11,483 bases of DNA from assembly GCA_945971755.1 (NCBI GenBank), contig CAMFPJ010000039.1:1-11483 (forward strand), given 5' to 3'. This stretch comes from an uncultured Clostridia bacterium. Lineage in GTDB: Bacteria > Bacillota > Clostridia > Oscillospirales > Acutalibacteraceae. The position numbers and the translations under genes are program-made. Shown here piece after piece: positions 1 to 7,296 of this stretch. Position 1 is the stretch's first letter; each line of letters starts with the position of its first letter. Below the pieces are notes generated by a model. The model was not told the DNA's origin. It saw only the letters and a program-made list of their open reading frames with translations, and did not search any database.

Positions 1-1051
1 TTCCGTCATCCTGCAAGTCCTCATCTGTCAATATGAGATAATGCGGAGCAGTTTCGCAAGTTACATTTACGCCTTCAGCCTTAGCCTGTCTTATAAGTTC
101 AACGCTTTCCTTACAGGAAATATGGCATACATGATATGCACAACCTGTTTCCTTTGCTAATTTGAGGTCTCGTTCAATTGGTTTCCATTCACTTTCAGAG
201 CAAATACCTCTGTGGCCGTGTTTCTTCGCATAAATTCCATCATGAATATAACCGCCTTTGAGTAAAGAATTGTCTTCACAATGGGCAACTATAATTTTTC
301 CGAGAGCCTTTGCACGAAGCATAGCTTCACGCATCATAGCTTCACTTTGTACACCCTTACCGTCAGCCTTAGCCTGTCTTATAAGTTCAACGCTTTCCTT
401 ACAGGAAATATGGCATACATGATATGCACAACCTGTTTCCTTTGCTAATTTGAGGTCTCGTTCAATTGGTTTCCATTCACTTTCAGAGCAAATACCTCTG
501 TGGCCGTGTTTCTTCGCATAAATTCCATCATGAATATAACCGCCTTTGAGTAAAGAATTGTCTTCACAATGGGCAACTATAATTTTTCCGAGAGCCTTTG
601 CACGAAGCATAGCTTCACGCATCATAGCTTCACTTTGTACACCCTTACCGTCATCGGAAAATGCAATAACGTTTTCCGCCATATCTTCCATATCAGAAAG
701 TTTTTCGCCTAACTGACCAACAGTTATTGAACCGTAAGGGTAAACACCGATTACTGCGTCGTTTTTAATAATTTTAAGCTGCTCATTCAGGTTTTTTGCA
801 CTGTCGGGAACCGGGTTTAAGTTAGGCATTGTACAAACAGCGGTATAACCGCCATGAGCAGCAGCCATTGAACCGGACTTTATTGTTTCTTTATAAGAAA
901 AACCCGGCTGACGAAAATGAACATGCACATCGCAAAAGCCGGGAAAAGCAACAAGATTTTTTGAAATTGAAAGAGAAATATCACCGTACGAAAATACAGC
1001 ATCGGAAATTTTATTGAGCTTAACAAGTTTTATACCTTGATTTTGCTGCAT
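1..1051 (-). CDS. pyrC: Dihydroorotase, class I (PyrC), 5' part with an internal 96-residue duplication
   Basis: Cytosolic zinc amidohydrolase that cyclises N-carbamoyl-aspartate to dihydroorotate in de novo pyrimidine synthesis. The frame opens at ATG 1051-1049, behind AGGAGGA, and stays open to the left edge (350 codons visible, no stop). Residues 41-50 read DVHVHFRQPG, the HxH metal motif of class I enzymes (H43, H45). FSDDG follows at 131-135, with the loop aspartate. AHCED and CHIS carry the remaining histidine ligands, and TAPHYLILTDED near the edge matches the family. Residues 134-229 are repeated exactly as 230-325, so the histidines of AHCED (161 and 257) and CHIS (214 and 310) occur twice. 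With one copy removed, the sequence reads through as a normal PyrC. The family is usually about 430 residues, so the full product here would be roughly 520. Activity of the duplicated form is doubtful. The family assignment is firm; the 3' end lies outside the window. Confidence 0.93.
   Translation of the reverse strand, partial: MQQNQGIKLVKLNKISDAVFSYGDISLSISKNLVAFPGFCDVHVHFRQPGFSYKETIKSGSMAAAHGGYTAVCTMPNLNPVPDSAKNLNEQLKIIKNDAVIGVYPYGSITVGQLGEKLSDMEDMAENVIAFSDDGKGVQSEAMMREAMLRAKALGKIIVAHCEDNSLLKGGYIHDGIYAKKHGHRGICSESEWKPIERDLKLAKETGCAYHVCHISCKESVELIRQAKADGKGVQSEAMMREAMLRAKALGKIIVAHCEDNSLLKGGYIHDGIYAKKHGHRGICSESEWKPIERDLKLAKETGCAYHVCHISCKESVELIRQAKAEGVNVTCETAPHYLILTDEDLQDDG
75..650. repeat. 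Perfect 288-bp direct tandem duplication inside pyrC
   Basis: Bases 75-362 and 363-650 appear identical throughout by eye. The match extends through the triplet TCA, which is present at 75-77, 363-365 and 651-653. The flanking bases differ (T74 against G362; G366 against T654), so the edges are sharp. The unit is exactly 96 codons, so pyrC stays in frame. Junctions that share only three bases fit illegitimate recombination or replication slippage. The lack of any divergence means the event is very recent or is an assembly error. Confidence 0.97.
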
Positions 1052-1064
1052 TGCACGTCCTCCT

Positions 1065-1097
1065 AAAAAAATACCTTACCGATTAGTCGGTAAGGTA
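1065..1097 (-). terminator. Intrinsic terminator (attenuator) in the pyrC leader
   Basis: On the minus strand an 11-bp perfect stem (TACCTTACCGA at 1097-1087 with its complement at 1082-1072) closes a CTAA loop and is followed at once by seven T residues (1071-1065). The run ends against the AGGAGGA ribosome binding site of pyrC, so the hairpin lies between promoter and gene. That position indicates attenuation, not the end of the preceding operon. Part of the 5' arm can pair instead with the 3' strand of the upstream PyrR-type hairpin. Confidence 0.88.
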
Positions 1098-1115
1098 CAA
1101 GTTATACGTAAATAA

Positions 1116-1135
1116 CGCGGTGCATTAGCACCACG
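1116..1135 (-). promoter_or_regulatory. Central hairpin of the pyrC leader
   Basis: In the RNA, CGUGGUGC (1135-1128) and GCACCGCG (1123-1116) form an 8-bp stem with one G-U pair around a UAAU loop. It lies between the PyrR-type hairpin and the terminator. It would bring the two antiterminator strands together without belonging to either competing structure. The stem is visible in the sequence; the role is inferred. Confidence 0.6.
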
Positions 1136-1149
1136 AAAACATATTGCCC

Positions 1150-1184
1150 AATCTTGCCGACATCTCTGTATCGAATTAAAGATT
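1150..1184 (-). promoter_or_regulatory. PyrR-binding hairpin (anti-antiterminator) of the pyrC leader
   Basis: In the minus-strand RNA, AAUCUU (1184-1179) pairs with AAGAUU (1155-1150) as a lower stem. CGAUA (1173-1169) pairs with UGUCG (1162-1158) as an upper stem, capped by the hexaloop CAGAGA (1168-1163). An asymmetric internal bulge separates the stems, and the sequence UUUAA (1180-1176) spans its 5' side. A CNGNGA hexaloop and a UUUAA bulge are the conserved marks of Bacillus-type PyrR-binding loops. The 3' strand (GUCGG and AAG, 1161-1153) can also pair with CUU and CCGAC in the 5' arm of the downstream terminator, so the two structures exclude each other. UMP- or UTP-bound PyrR would stabilise this hairpin and favour termination. 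PyrR itself is not encoded in the window. Confidence 0.82.
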
Positions 1185-1196
1185 TATTTCTCGAAA

Positions 1197-1225
1197 ATTA
1201 TATCATTTTGAGATTATTCTGTCAA
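1197..1225 (-). promoter_or_regulatory. SigA-type promoter of pyrC
   Basis: On the minus strand TTGACA (1225-1220) and TATAAT (1202-1197) are separated by 17 bp. Both hexamers and the spacing match the consensus exactly. Transcription would start near 1190, about six bases before the PyrR-type hairpin, giving a leader of about 140 nt. The promoter lies just after pdp, so pyrC can be expressed independently of the deo operon. Confidence 0.93.
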
Positions 1226-1245
1226 CGGTAATTGATAATTTTTTT

Positions 1246-1268
1246 CAAAAACCTAATAAAAAGGTTTT
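1246..1268 (-). terminator. Possible weak terminator at the end of pdp
   Basis: On the minus strand AAAACCT (1268-1262) and AGGTTTT (1254-1248) form a 7-bp stem around a 7-base loop and overlap the pdp stop codon. The stem is AT-rich. The only T run is five bases (1251-1247), and most of it lies in the 3' arm. It may end the deo transcript in part; some read-through into the pyrC leader is likely. Confidence 0.4.
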
Positions 1269-2568
1269 ATTTTACTTTTTTGAAAATAAGAGGTCTGTTT
1301 TCGGGCCTATTTTTAGAAATTATAACAGCAGAATTATAGATCTTTTCAGCATCGGGAATTGAATCTTCTCTGTTGGTATAAAAAGTGGATATTCTCTCGC
1401 CTTTTTCTACTCTGTCACCTGTTTTCTTGAAAATTTCAAGTCCTGCCGCCAAATCAATCTCATCTTCTTTTGAAGCTCTGCCTGCACCGAGAATTACGCT
1501 TGTAATGCCGATTTTTTCAGTATCCATATACGAAATATAGCCGGTGTCATTTGCTAAAACATCAAAGGTATATTTTGTTTTCGGGAATATGTCAGTATTC
1601 TCAATGTAATCGACATTACCGCCTTGTGCTGAGATCCATTCTTTCATTTTTAAGAATGCTTTTCCGCTGTTAAGCGAATCAAGCACTTTCTCTTTTGCTT
1701 CATTTTCACATACTGAATAAATAAGTGAAATCATTTGTGTAGCCAAAGCAACACAGACCTCTTTTAAGTCATTGTCAAGTTCACCTTTAAGAATTTTTAC
1801 CGCCTCGATTACTTCTAAAGAATTGCCAACAGCAGAACCTAAAGGCCTATCCATATCCGTAATTAAAGCAGCCATATTTCTGCCACATTCCTTACCGATT
1901 TTTACCATTTCTTTTGCAAGGATTTCGGCATCTTCCGGTGTTTTCATAAATGCACCGCTTCCGCATTTAACGTCAAGTACAATATTGTGTGAGCCTGCCG
2001 CAATTTTTTTACTCATAATACTTGATGTTATAAGCGGAATACTGTCAACAGTGGCGGTAACATCTCGAAGAGCGTAAAGCTTTTTATCTGCGGGAGTTAA
2101 GTTTCCGCTTTGACCGATAACCGCCATGCCAACTTTTTCAATTTGTGAAATGAATTCATCACTTGTAAGCGTTGTTTTGTAACCCGGAATTGATTCAAGT
2201 TTGTCAACCGTACCGCCTGTATGTCCAAGACCTCTGCCTGACATTTTTGTAACTTTTCCGCCCAACGACGCAACAATCGGGGCAACAATTAAACTCGTTT
2301 TATCACCAACACCGCCTGTTGAATGCTTATCAGCGGAAAGATTACCAAACATTGACAGGTCAACAGTATCTCCAGATTTTGCCATTGCATCTGTAAGGAT
2401 AACAGTTTCTTTCTCTGTCATACCCTTAAAATAGACTGCCATACAAAATGCAGATGCTTGATAATCGGGAATGGAGCCTTCTGTATAACCATTTACAAAA
2501 AATCGGATTTCTTCTTCAGTAAGTTCTTTACCGTTTCTTTTGTTTTCAATGATATCATACATTCTCAT
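1267..2568 (-). CDS. pdp: Pyrimidine-nucleoside phosphorylase
   Basis: Cytosolic enzyme that splits uridine, thymidine and deoxyuridine with phosphate into the base and (deoxy)ribose-1-phosphate. At 433 residues it matches the length of Bacillus-type Pdp. The family signature SGRGLGHTGGTVDKLE lies at 110-125, and the phosphate-binding segment KHSTGGVGDKTS at 81-92. R168, S183 and K187 sit in LYALRD and SSIMSKK, where the family binds substrate and phosphate. The start used gives MRMYDII, as in relatives, behind GTAGGTGA; a second ATG two codons later is less likely. It is the last gene of deoC-deoB-cdd-pdp, 12 bp after cdd. E. coli-type DeoA (thymidine phosphorylase) is the alternative, but the length and the context with cdd favour the broader pyrimidine enzyme. 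Confidence 0.95.
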   Translation of the reverse strand: MRMYDIIENKRNGKELTEEEIRFFVNGYTEGSIPDYQASAFCMAVYFKGMTEKETVILTDAMAKSGDTVDLSMFGNLSADKHSTGGVGDKTSLIVAPIVASLGGKVTKMSGRGLGHTGGTVDKLESIPGYKTTLTSDEFISQIEKVGMAVIGQSGNLTPADKKLYALRDVTATVDSIPLITSSIMSKKIAAGSHNIVLDVKCGSGAFMKTPEDAEILAKEMVKIGKECGRNMAALITDMDRPLGSAVGNSLEVIEAVKILKGELDNDLKEVCVALATQMISLIYSVCENEAKEKVLDSLNSGKAFLKMKEWISAQGGNVDYIENTDIFPKTKYTFDVLANDTGYISYMDTEKIGITSVILGAGRASKEDEIDLAAGLEIFKKTGDRVEKGERISTFYTNREDSIPDAEKIYNSAVIISKNRPENRPLIFKKVK

Positions 2569-2580
2569 AACTTCACCTAC

Positions 2581-2988
2581 TCATTTCAAATTATCAGAGT
2601 TAAACGAACATGGTAAAAGGTCTGAAAGTTTATATTCTTTATAAGAATTTTCGCCGTTTACTGCTAAAACAGTAAAATTGCCGTCGCAAAATTCAGAAAG
2701 AACCTGTCGGCATACGCCGCAAGGCGGGAATTCGCCCGAAATATAACCGTTTTTTCCGCCGGCAACTGCAATCATAGTAAAATTTCTTTCACCCTCACTG
2801 ACAGCTTTGAAAATTGCAGTTCTTTCTGCACAAACAGTTGGTGTGTAAGAAGCGTTTTCAATGTTACAACCGGTAAATACTTTTCCTGTTTTTGTTAGTA
2901 ATGCAGCACCTACTTTGTAACCGGAATAAGGCGCATAAGCATTTTCCATTGATTTAATTGCAAGATTGCAAAGTTCCTGTTTTGTCAT
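2581..2988 (-). CDS. cdd: Cytidine deaminase
   Basis: Zinc hydrolase that deaminates cytidine and deoxycytidine to uridine and deoxyuridine, the substrates of the Pdp encoded next. At 135 residues it has the size of the small tetrameric Bacillus-type enzyme. The zinc and catalytic residues are clear: C53 and E55 in TVCAERTA, and C90 and C93 in PPCGVCRQ. CNIENASY (41-48) is the substrate-binding segment. The ATG lies behind AAAAAGGTGA, and the TGA inside that sequence is the stop codon of deoB. The deoB end and the cdd ribosome binding site therefore overlap, which suggests translational coupling. Confidence 0.96.
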   Translation of the reverse strand: MTKQELCNLAIKSMENAYAPYSGYKVGAALLTKTGKVFTGCNIENASYTPTVCAERTAIFKAVSEGERNFTMIAVAGGKNGYISGEFPPCGVCRQVLSEFCDGNFTVLAVNGENSYKEYKLSDLLPCSFNSDNLK

Positions 2989-2992
2989 AATT

Positions 2993-4162
2993 TCACCTTT
3001 TTAATATTTCTGTTAATCGGCTGACACCGACAGTATCAAAACCAACATCTAAATAGTCCGCCACCGTTGCGCTGATGTCAGCATAAGTTTGACTTGTACC
3101 TAAATTAACAGGTTTAATATTTTTTCCGTAAATTATCAACGGAACATATTCTCTCGAATGGTCTGTGCTTTCATCGCCGGGGTCACAACCGTGGTCAGCA
3201 GTAATCATAAGTATATCATCATCACGCATTTTTTCAGTAAATTTAGGCAACCAATTATCAAATTCAGAAAAAGCTTTTGCGTAACCGTCAATATCCTGCC
3301 TGTGGCCGTAAAGCATATCGAAATCAACAAGATTTACAAAACAAAGTCCGTTAAACTCTTTATCTGTCGCTTCAAGTGCCCTTTTCATACCTTCTGTGTT
3401 ACTGTGAGTAAAAACGTGTTCAGTTATGCCTTGTCCTGCAAAAATGTCATATATTTTTCCAATGGCAAATACATCTTTACCGTTATTTTTAATTGCGTCT
3501 AAAACCGTTAAATCAGGCGGTTCAAGTGAAAAATCGTGTCTGTTCGCCGTTCTCTTGAATTTATCGTTTTCTGTAATAAACGGCCTAGCTATTACTCTAC
3601 CTACTGCATGTTCGCCTGTGAGTATTTTACGGGCAATTCTACAATACTCATAAAGAGTTTCAAGCGGTATAACATCTTCATGCGCAGCAATTTGAAAAAC
3701 GCTGTCCGCAGATGTATAAACAATTAAATCACCGGTTTTGATATGTTCTTCACCGTAATCCTTAATAACTTCTGTTCCTGAATACGGTTTATTGCAAAGC
3801 ACACCTCTGCCTGTTTGTTTTGAAAACTCCTTAATTATTTCTTCAGGAAAACCGTTTGGAAAAGTCGGCAAAGGTTTATCGGAAATGATGCCGCAAATTT
3901 CCCAATGGCCGATTGTGGTATCCTTACCCTTTGACAATTCTGCAAGTCTTCCGACAGACGCAGTCTGACTATCTGTTTTACCGATATATTCGCAACTTTC
4001 GATATTACCGAGCCCCATTTTTCTCAAATTATCACATTTGAAAAAAGGCGATTTTGAAATTCTTTTAAGTGTATTGCAGTCTTTGTCACCGAATTCGTGA
4101 GCATCGGGCATTTCGCCTATTCCGCACGAATCAAGAACAATTAAAAATACTCGTTTTGCCAT
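2993..4162 (-). CDS. deoB: Phosphopentomutase
   Basis: Manganese enzyme of the alkaline phosphatase superfamily that converts (deoxy)ribose-1-phosphate to the 5-phosphate, linking Pdp to DeoC and to the pentose phosphate pathway. Its 389 residues are normal for the family. Metal-binding D11 lies in VLDSCGIGE. The predicted phospho-threonine is T82 in GKDTTIGHWE, by alignment with the B. cereus enzyme. Late metal ligands lie in DMLYGHRQD and in TADHGCDP with DHSREYVP. The Cys in ADHGCDP is also found in the E. coli protein, so it is not an anomaly. The gene follows deoC by 13 bp with AAAGAAAGTG as ribosome binding site, and its TGA lies within the cdd ribosome binding site. Confidence 0.96.
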   Translation of the reverse strand: MAKRVFLIVLDSCGIGEMPDAHEFGDKDCNTLKRISKSPFFKCDNLRKMGLGNIESCEYIGKTDSQTASVGRLAELSKGKDTTIGHWEICGIISDKPLPTFPNGFPEEIIKEFSKQTGRGVLCNKPYSGTEVIKDYGEEHIKTGDLIVYTSADSVFQIAAHEDVIPLETLYEYCRIARKILTGEHAVGRVIARPFITENDKFKRTANRHDFSLEPPDLTVLDAIKNNGKDVFAIGKIYDIFAGQGITEHVFTHSNTEGMKRALEATDKEFNGLCFVNLVDFDMLYGHRQDIDGYAKAFSEFDNWLPKFTEKMRDDDILMITADHGCDPGDESTDHSREYVPLIIYGKNIKPVNLGTSQTYADISATVADYLDVGFDTVGVSRLTEILKR

Positions 4163-4175
4163 TTTAACACTTTCT

Positions 4176-4835
4176 TTATAACAAATTTTCTTTTTTTACT
4201 ATTTTAACAATTATGCTTGTACCAAGCCTTGATGCACCAAGTTTTATAAAATCTTCGGCATCTTCCAATGAGGAAATTCCGCCTGCGGCTTTAATTTTTA
4301 CATGCGGGGAAACATGTTTTTCGAAAATTTCAACATCCTCTTTTGTGGCACCTGCGGTAGAAAAACCGGTTGATGTTTTAATGTAATCGGCACAGGATTT
4401 TGACACAATTTCGCACATTTTTATTTTTTCCTCACGGGTTAAAAGGCAAGTTTCAACAATTACCTTTAAGAGTTTACCGTTACAAGCCTTTTTAATCTCA
4501 TTTATTTCGTTTAATATTTCATCATATTTCTTATCTTTAAGCCAGCCTATATTGATCACCATATCAATTTCATCTGCACCGTTTTTTACTGCATCTGCTG
4601 TTTCAAAACATTTTGCGGCAGTTGTTGAGTAACCGTTCGGAAAGCCTATTACAGTGCAAATCGGGAGTTTGTCGCCTACATATTCCTTTGCCTGTTTTAC
4701 GAAAGATGCAGGAATACAAACGGAAGCGGTTTTATACTTAATACCGTCGTCACAAATTGATTTAATTTCGTCCCAAGTAGCGCCTTGACTGAGTAATGTG
4801 TGGTCGCATTTTGAAAGTATGTCCTGAATGTTCAT
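4176..4835 (-). CDS. deoC: Deoxyribose-phosphate aldolase
   Basis: Class I aldolase that splits 2-deoxyribose-5-phosphate into acetaldehyde and glyceraldehyde-3-phosphate. The 219 residues are typical of the short Bacillus-type enzyme. The Schiff-base lysine is K153 in YIKTSTGFST. The proton-relay residues are D91 (DEIDMVINIG) and K182 (VKIKAAGGIS). VIGFPNGYSTTAAK (62-75) is another conserved block. The ATG is preceded by AAAGGTGATAAT. It is the first gene of the deo operon, directly after its promoter. Its triose-phosphate product is the substrate of the glycolytic enzymes encoded just upstream. Confidence 0.96.
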   Translation of the reverse strand: MNIQDILSKCDHTLLSQGATWDEIKSICDDGIKYKTASVCIPASFVKQAKEYVGDKLPICTVIGFPNGYSTTAAKCFETADAVKNGADEIDMVINIGWLKDKKYDEILNEINEIKKACNGKLLKVIVETCLLTREEKIKMCEIVSKSCADYIKTSTGFSTAGATKEDVEIFEKHVSPHVKIKAAGGISSLEDAEDFIKLGASRLGTSIIVKIVKKENLL

Positions 4836-4867
4836 ATTATCACCTTTTGAAAGAAGATTATAAAAAT

Positions 4868-4895
4868 ATTATATCACACTTCTTAAGAGTTTCAA
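4868..4895 (-). promoter_or_regulatory. Promoter of the deoC-deoB-cdd-pdp operon
   Basis: On the minus strand TTGAAA (4895-4890) and TATAAT (4873-4868) are 16 bp apart. They lie after the gpmI terminator and about 35 bp before the deoC start. The spacer holds the near-palindrome ACT-CTTAAG-AGT (4878-4890, one extra base), a possible operator for a nucleoside-responsive repressor. No regulator for it is visible in the window. Confidence 0.82.
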
Positions 4896-4898
4896 CTT

Positions 4899-4933
4899 AA
4901 AAAGAAAAACGGCACACAAAAATCGTATGCCGT
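4899..4933 (-). terminator. Intrinsic terminator after gpmI
   Basis: On the minus strand ACGGCATAC (4933-4925) pairs with GTGTGCCGT (4917-4909), a 9-bp stem with one G-U pair around a 7-base loop. T-rich sequence follows, interrupted by one C. It lies 18 bp after the gpmI stop codon and before the deoC promoter, so it separates the glycolytic and deo operons. On the plus strand no T run follows, so it works in one direction only. Confidence 0.9.
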
Positions 4934-4951
4934 AATTTCAAAATTAACATA

Positions 4952-6481
4952 TTAAAGAACAATTGAAGTTCCGTCCATTTCTTCAGGTTGCGGAATACCC
5001 ATAATTTTAAGCATTGTGGGAGCAATATCGCAAAGACGTCCTCCTTCACGAAGCTTACAAGGATAATCGGCTACAATGAAAGGAACAGGGTTTGTTGTAT
5101 GAGCGGTAAAGGGTGATCCGTCTTCTTCATACATCTTGTCTGCGTTGCCGTGGTCAGCAGTCACCAAAAGAGCTCCGTCCATTTCATGTACTGCTTCATA
5201 AAGTGTGCCAACACACGTGTCAACTGCTTCAACTGCAGCTACGGCTGCATCAAATACACCGGTATGGCCAACCATATCACAGTTTGCAAAGTTAAGAATT
5301 ATAACGTCATACTTACCGCTTCTGACGGCTTCATTAACCTTTTCGGAAACCTCATAAGCACTCATTTCCGGCTTTAAGTCATAAGTTGAAACTTTCGGGG
5401 AGTTAACAAGAATTCTGTCCTCACCCTCATACTGAGCCTCAACACCGCCGTTAAAGAAGAAAGTTACATGAGCATATTTCTCCGTTTCGGCAATACGAAG
5501 CTGTTTAAGACCGAGGTTTGAAAGATATTCGCCCATAGTATTCTTAAGTGACTGCGGTTTGAATGCAACCGAAACATTCGGCATTGTCGCATCATACTGA
5601 GTCATACAAACGTAAGTTACGGGGAAATAATCACGCTCAAAGCCGTTAAAGTCAGGGTCAACAAAAGTTCTTGTAATTTCTCTTGCTCTGTCAGGACGGA
5701 AATTAAAGAATACAACACTGTCATTTTTTGAAATTCTTCCCTCATCTTTAAGGCAAACAGTCGGCTCAATAAACTCGTCGGTAATATTTTTACCGTCAGC
5801 GTCAACTCTTGAATAACTGTCTTCAACTGCTTTTACAGGGTCCTCAGCAAAAATACCCTCACCTTTTACGAATGCATTATAAGCCTTTGAAACGCGCTCC
5901 CAACGGTTGTCACGGTCCATAGCATAAAATCTGCCCACAACAGTTGCAATTTTACCTACGCCGATTTCTTTGAGCTTTTCTTTTGCTTCTTCAAGGAAAT
6001 CTTTGCCGCTTGTTGGCGGAACATCTCGTCCGTCCATGATGCAATGAAGATAAACCTTTTCAAGTCCCATCTTTTTTGCAAGCTCAACAATAGCCCAAAC
6101 GTGTGAATTGTGGCTGTGAACGCCGCCGTCACTCATAAGTCCCATAAGGTGAAGAGCAGTACCGTTGTCAATCGCCGCTTTAACGGCATTAACGAGCGCT
6201 TCGTTTTTGAAGAAATCGCCGTCTTGAATTGACTTTGTAATTCTTGTGAGTTCCTGATAAACAACTCTGCCTGCACCGATATTTGTGTGACCTACTTCGG
6301 AGTTGCCCATCTGTCCGTCGGGAAGACCAACGTCCATTCCCGAAGCGCCAATATATGTCATTGGAAACTCATTCATCAATTTATCAAGATTTGGGGTTCT
6401 TGCGGCAACAATAGCGTTGCCGTAGTCGGACGGATTTTTACCAAAACCGTCCATAATACATAAAACAACAGGTTTTTTCAT
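4952..6481 (-). CDS. gpmI: 2,3-bisphosphoglycerate-independent phosphoglycerate mutase
   Basis: Manganese-dependent mutase that interconverts 3- and 2-phosphoglycerate in lower glycolysis. It has 509 residues, close to the 511 of the B. subtilis enzyme. D11 lies in CIMDGFGK, and the phosphoserine is S61 in GNSEVGH (59-65). The substrate-binding segments MDGRDVPPTSG (149-159) and YAMDRDNRWERV (186-197) are intact, as are NFRPDRARE and the C-terminal metal site DHGNADKM (443-450). The ATG follows AAAGGTGAC, 24 bp after tpiA. It is the last gene of pgk-tpiA-gpmI, before a strong terminator. Enolase, often the next gene in Firmicutes, is absent. Confidence 0.97.
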   Translation of the reverse strand: MKKPVVLCIMDGFGKNPSDYGNAIVAARTPNLDKLMNEFPMTYIGASGMDVGLPDGQMGNSEVGHTNIGAGRVVYQELTRITKSIQDGDFFKNEALVNAVKAAIDNGTALHLMGLMSDGGVHSHNSHVWAIVELAKKMGLEKVYLHCIMDGRDVPPTSGKDFLEEAKEKLKEIGVGKIATVVGRFYAMDRDNRWERVSKAYNAFVKGEGIFAEDPVKAVEDSYSRVDADGKNITDEFIEPTVCLKDEGRISKNDSVVFFNFRPDRAREITRTFVDPDFNGFERDYFPVTYVCMTQYDATMPNVSVAFKPQSLKNTMGEYLSNLGLKQLRIAETEKYAHVTFFFNGGVEAQYEGEDRILVNSPKVSTYDLKPEMSAYEVSEKVNEAVRSGKYDVIILNFANCDMVGHTGVFDAAVAAVEAVDTCVGTLYEAVHEMDGALLVTADHGNADKMYEEDGSPFTAHTTNPVPFIVADYPCKLREGGRLCDIAPTMLKIMGIPQPEEMDGTSIVL

Positions 6482-6505
6482 TTTGTCACCTTTATATTTT
6501 AATAA

Positions 6506-7273
6506 TTATTTAGATGCTGCTTTAACAATGATTGAAAAATCTTCAGCTTTAAGTGAAGCACCGCCGATAAGACCGCCGTCAACATTAACCTTTGAAACGA
6601 GTTCGTCAGCATTTTTTGCGTTCATTGAACCGCCGTACTGTACTGTAACTGTTTCTGCAACGTCAGCACCGTAAGCCTCTGCAATAGCAGCGCGAACAAA
6701 GCCGTTTCCTTCGTCAGCCTGATCAGCAGTTGCCGTAACACCTGTACCGATAGCCCAAACAGGCTCATAAGCGATAATAACATTTTTAAGCTGTTCAGCA
6801 GTTACATTTGTAAGAGCCATCTTTGTTTGATACTTAAGAAGTGTTTCTGTGTATCCGAGTTCTCTCTGCTCAAGTGTTTCACCAACACAAACAATAGCCT
6901 TAAAGCCTGCATTTACTGCTGCAAGTGTACGAAGGTTAACTGTCTGGTCAGTTTCACCGAAATACTGTCTTCTCTCCGAATGACCGATTACAACGTACTC
7001 AACCCCTGCTTCTTTGAGCATATCAGCTGAAACCTCACCGGTGTAAGCACCTGAAGCCTTAAAGTGAATATTTTCAGCTCCGATTTTAATGTTAGAGCCT
7101 TTTGCTGCTTCAACGGCTGCAGGAATGTCAATGTAAGGAACACAAAGGACAACATCACAGTCAGCATCTGCAACAAGAGGTTTCATTTCATTGATAAGTG
7201 CTGTTGTCTCAGATGGAGTTTTGTTCATTTTCCAGTTACCTGCGATAACTGCTTTACGTACTGATTTTTTCAT
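6506..7273 (-). CDS. tpiA: Triosephosphate isomerase
   Basis: Interconverts dihydroxyacetone phosphate and glyceraldehyde-3-phosphate in the cytosol. From the ATG at 7273 the protein has 255 residues, the usual size. N13 and K15 lie in AGNWKMNK, the electrophile H98 in VIGHSERR, the catalytic base E170 in AYEPVWAIGTG (168-178), and the phosphate-binding loops in YGGSMN and GGLIGGASL. The frame is open 39 bases further upstream, but that start has no ribosome binding site and lies inside the intergenic hairpin. The ATG at 7273 is preceded by TAGGAG at good spacing and gives the family's normal N terminus. The residue after GTG in the signature is V179, where many homologues have K; I regard this as normal variation. 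Confidence 0.96.
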   Translation of the reverse strand: MKKSVRKAVIAGNWKMNKTPSETTALINEMKPLVADADCDVVLCVPYIDIPAAVEAAKGSNIKIGAENIHFKASGAYTGEVSADMLKEAGVEYVVIGHSERRQYFGETDQTVNLRTLAAVNAGFKAIVCVGETLEQRELGYTETLLKYQTKMALTNVTAEQLKNVIIAYEPVWAIGTGVTATADQADEGNGFVRAAIAEAYGADVAETVTVQYGGSMNAKNADELVSKVNVDGGLIGGASLKAEDFSIIVKAASK

Positions 7274-7296
7274 AAATTTTTCTCCTATCACAAACA

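Noticed and set aside
75..650. Tandem repeat as a CRISPR-like or mobile-element repeat
   Set aside because: There are only two copies with no spacers, no terminal inverted repeats and no transposase. The unit is ordinary pyrC coding sequence.
829..1017. Plus-strand open frame of 62 codons opposite pyrC
   Set aside because: It lies fully within the recognised pyrC coding strand, has low-complexity basic composition and no ribosome binding site.
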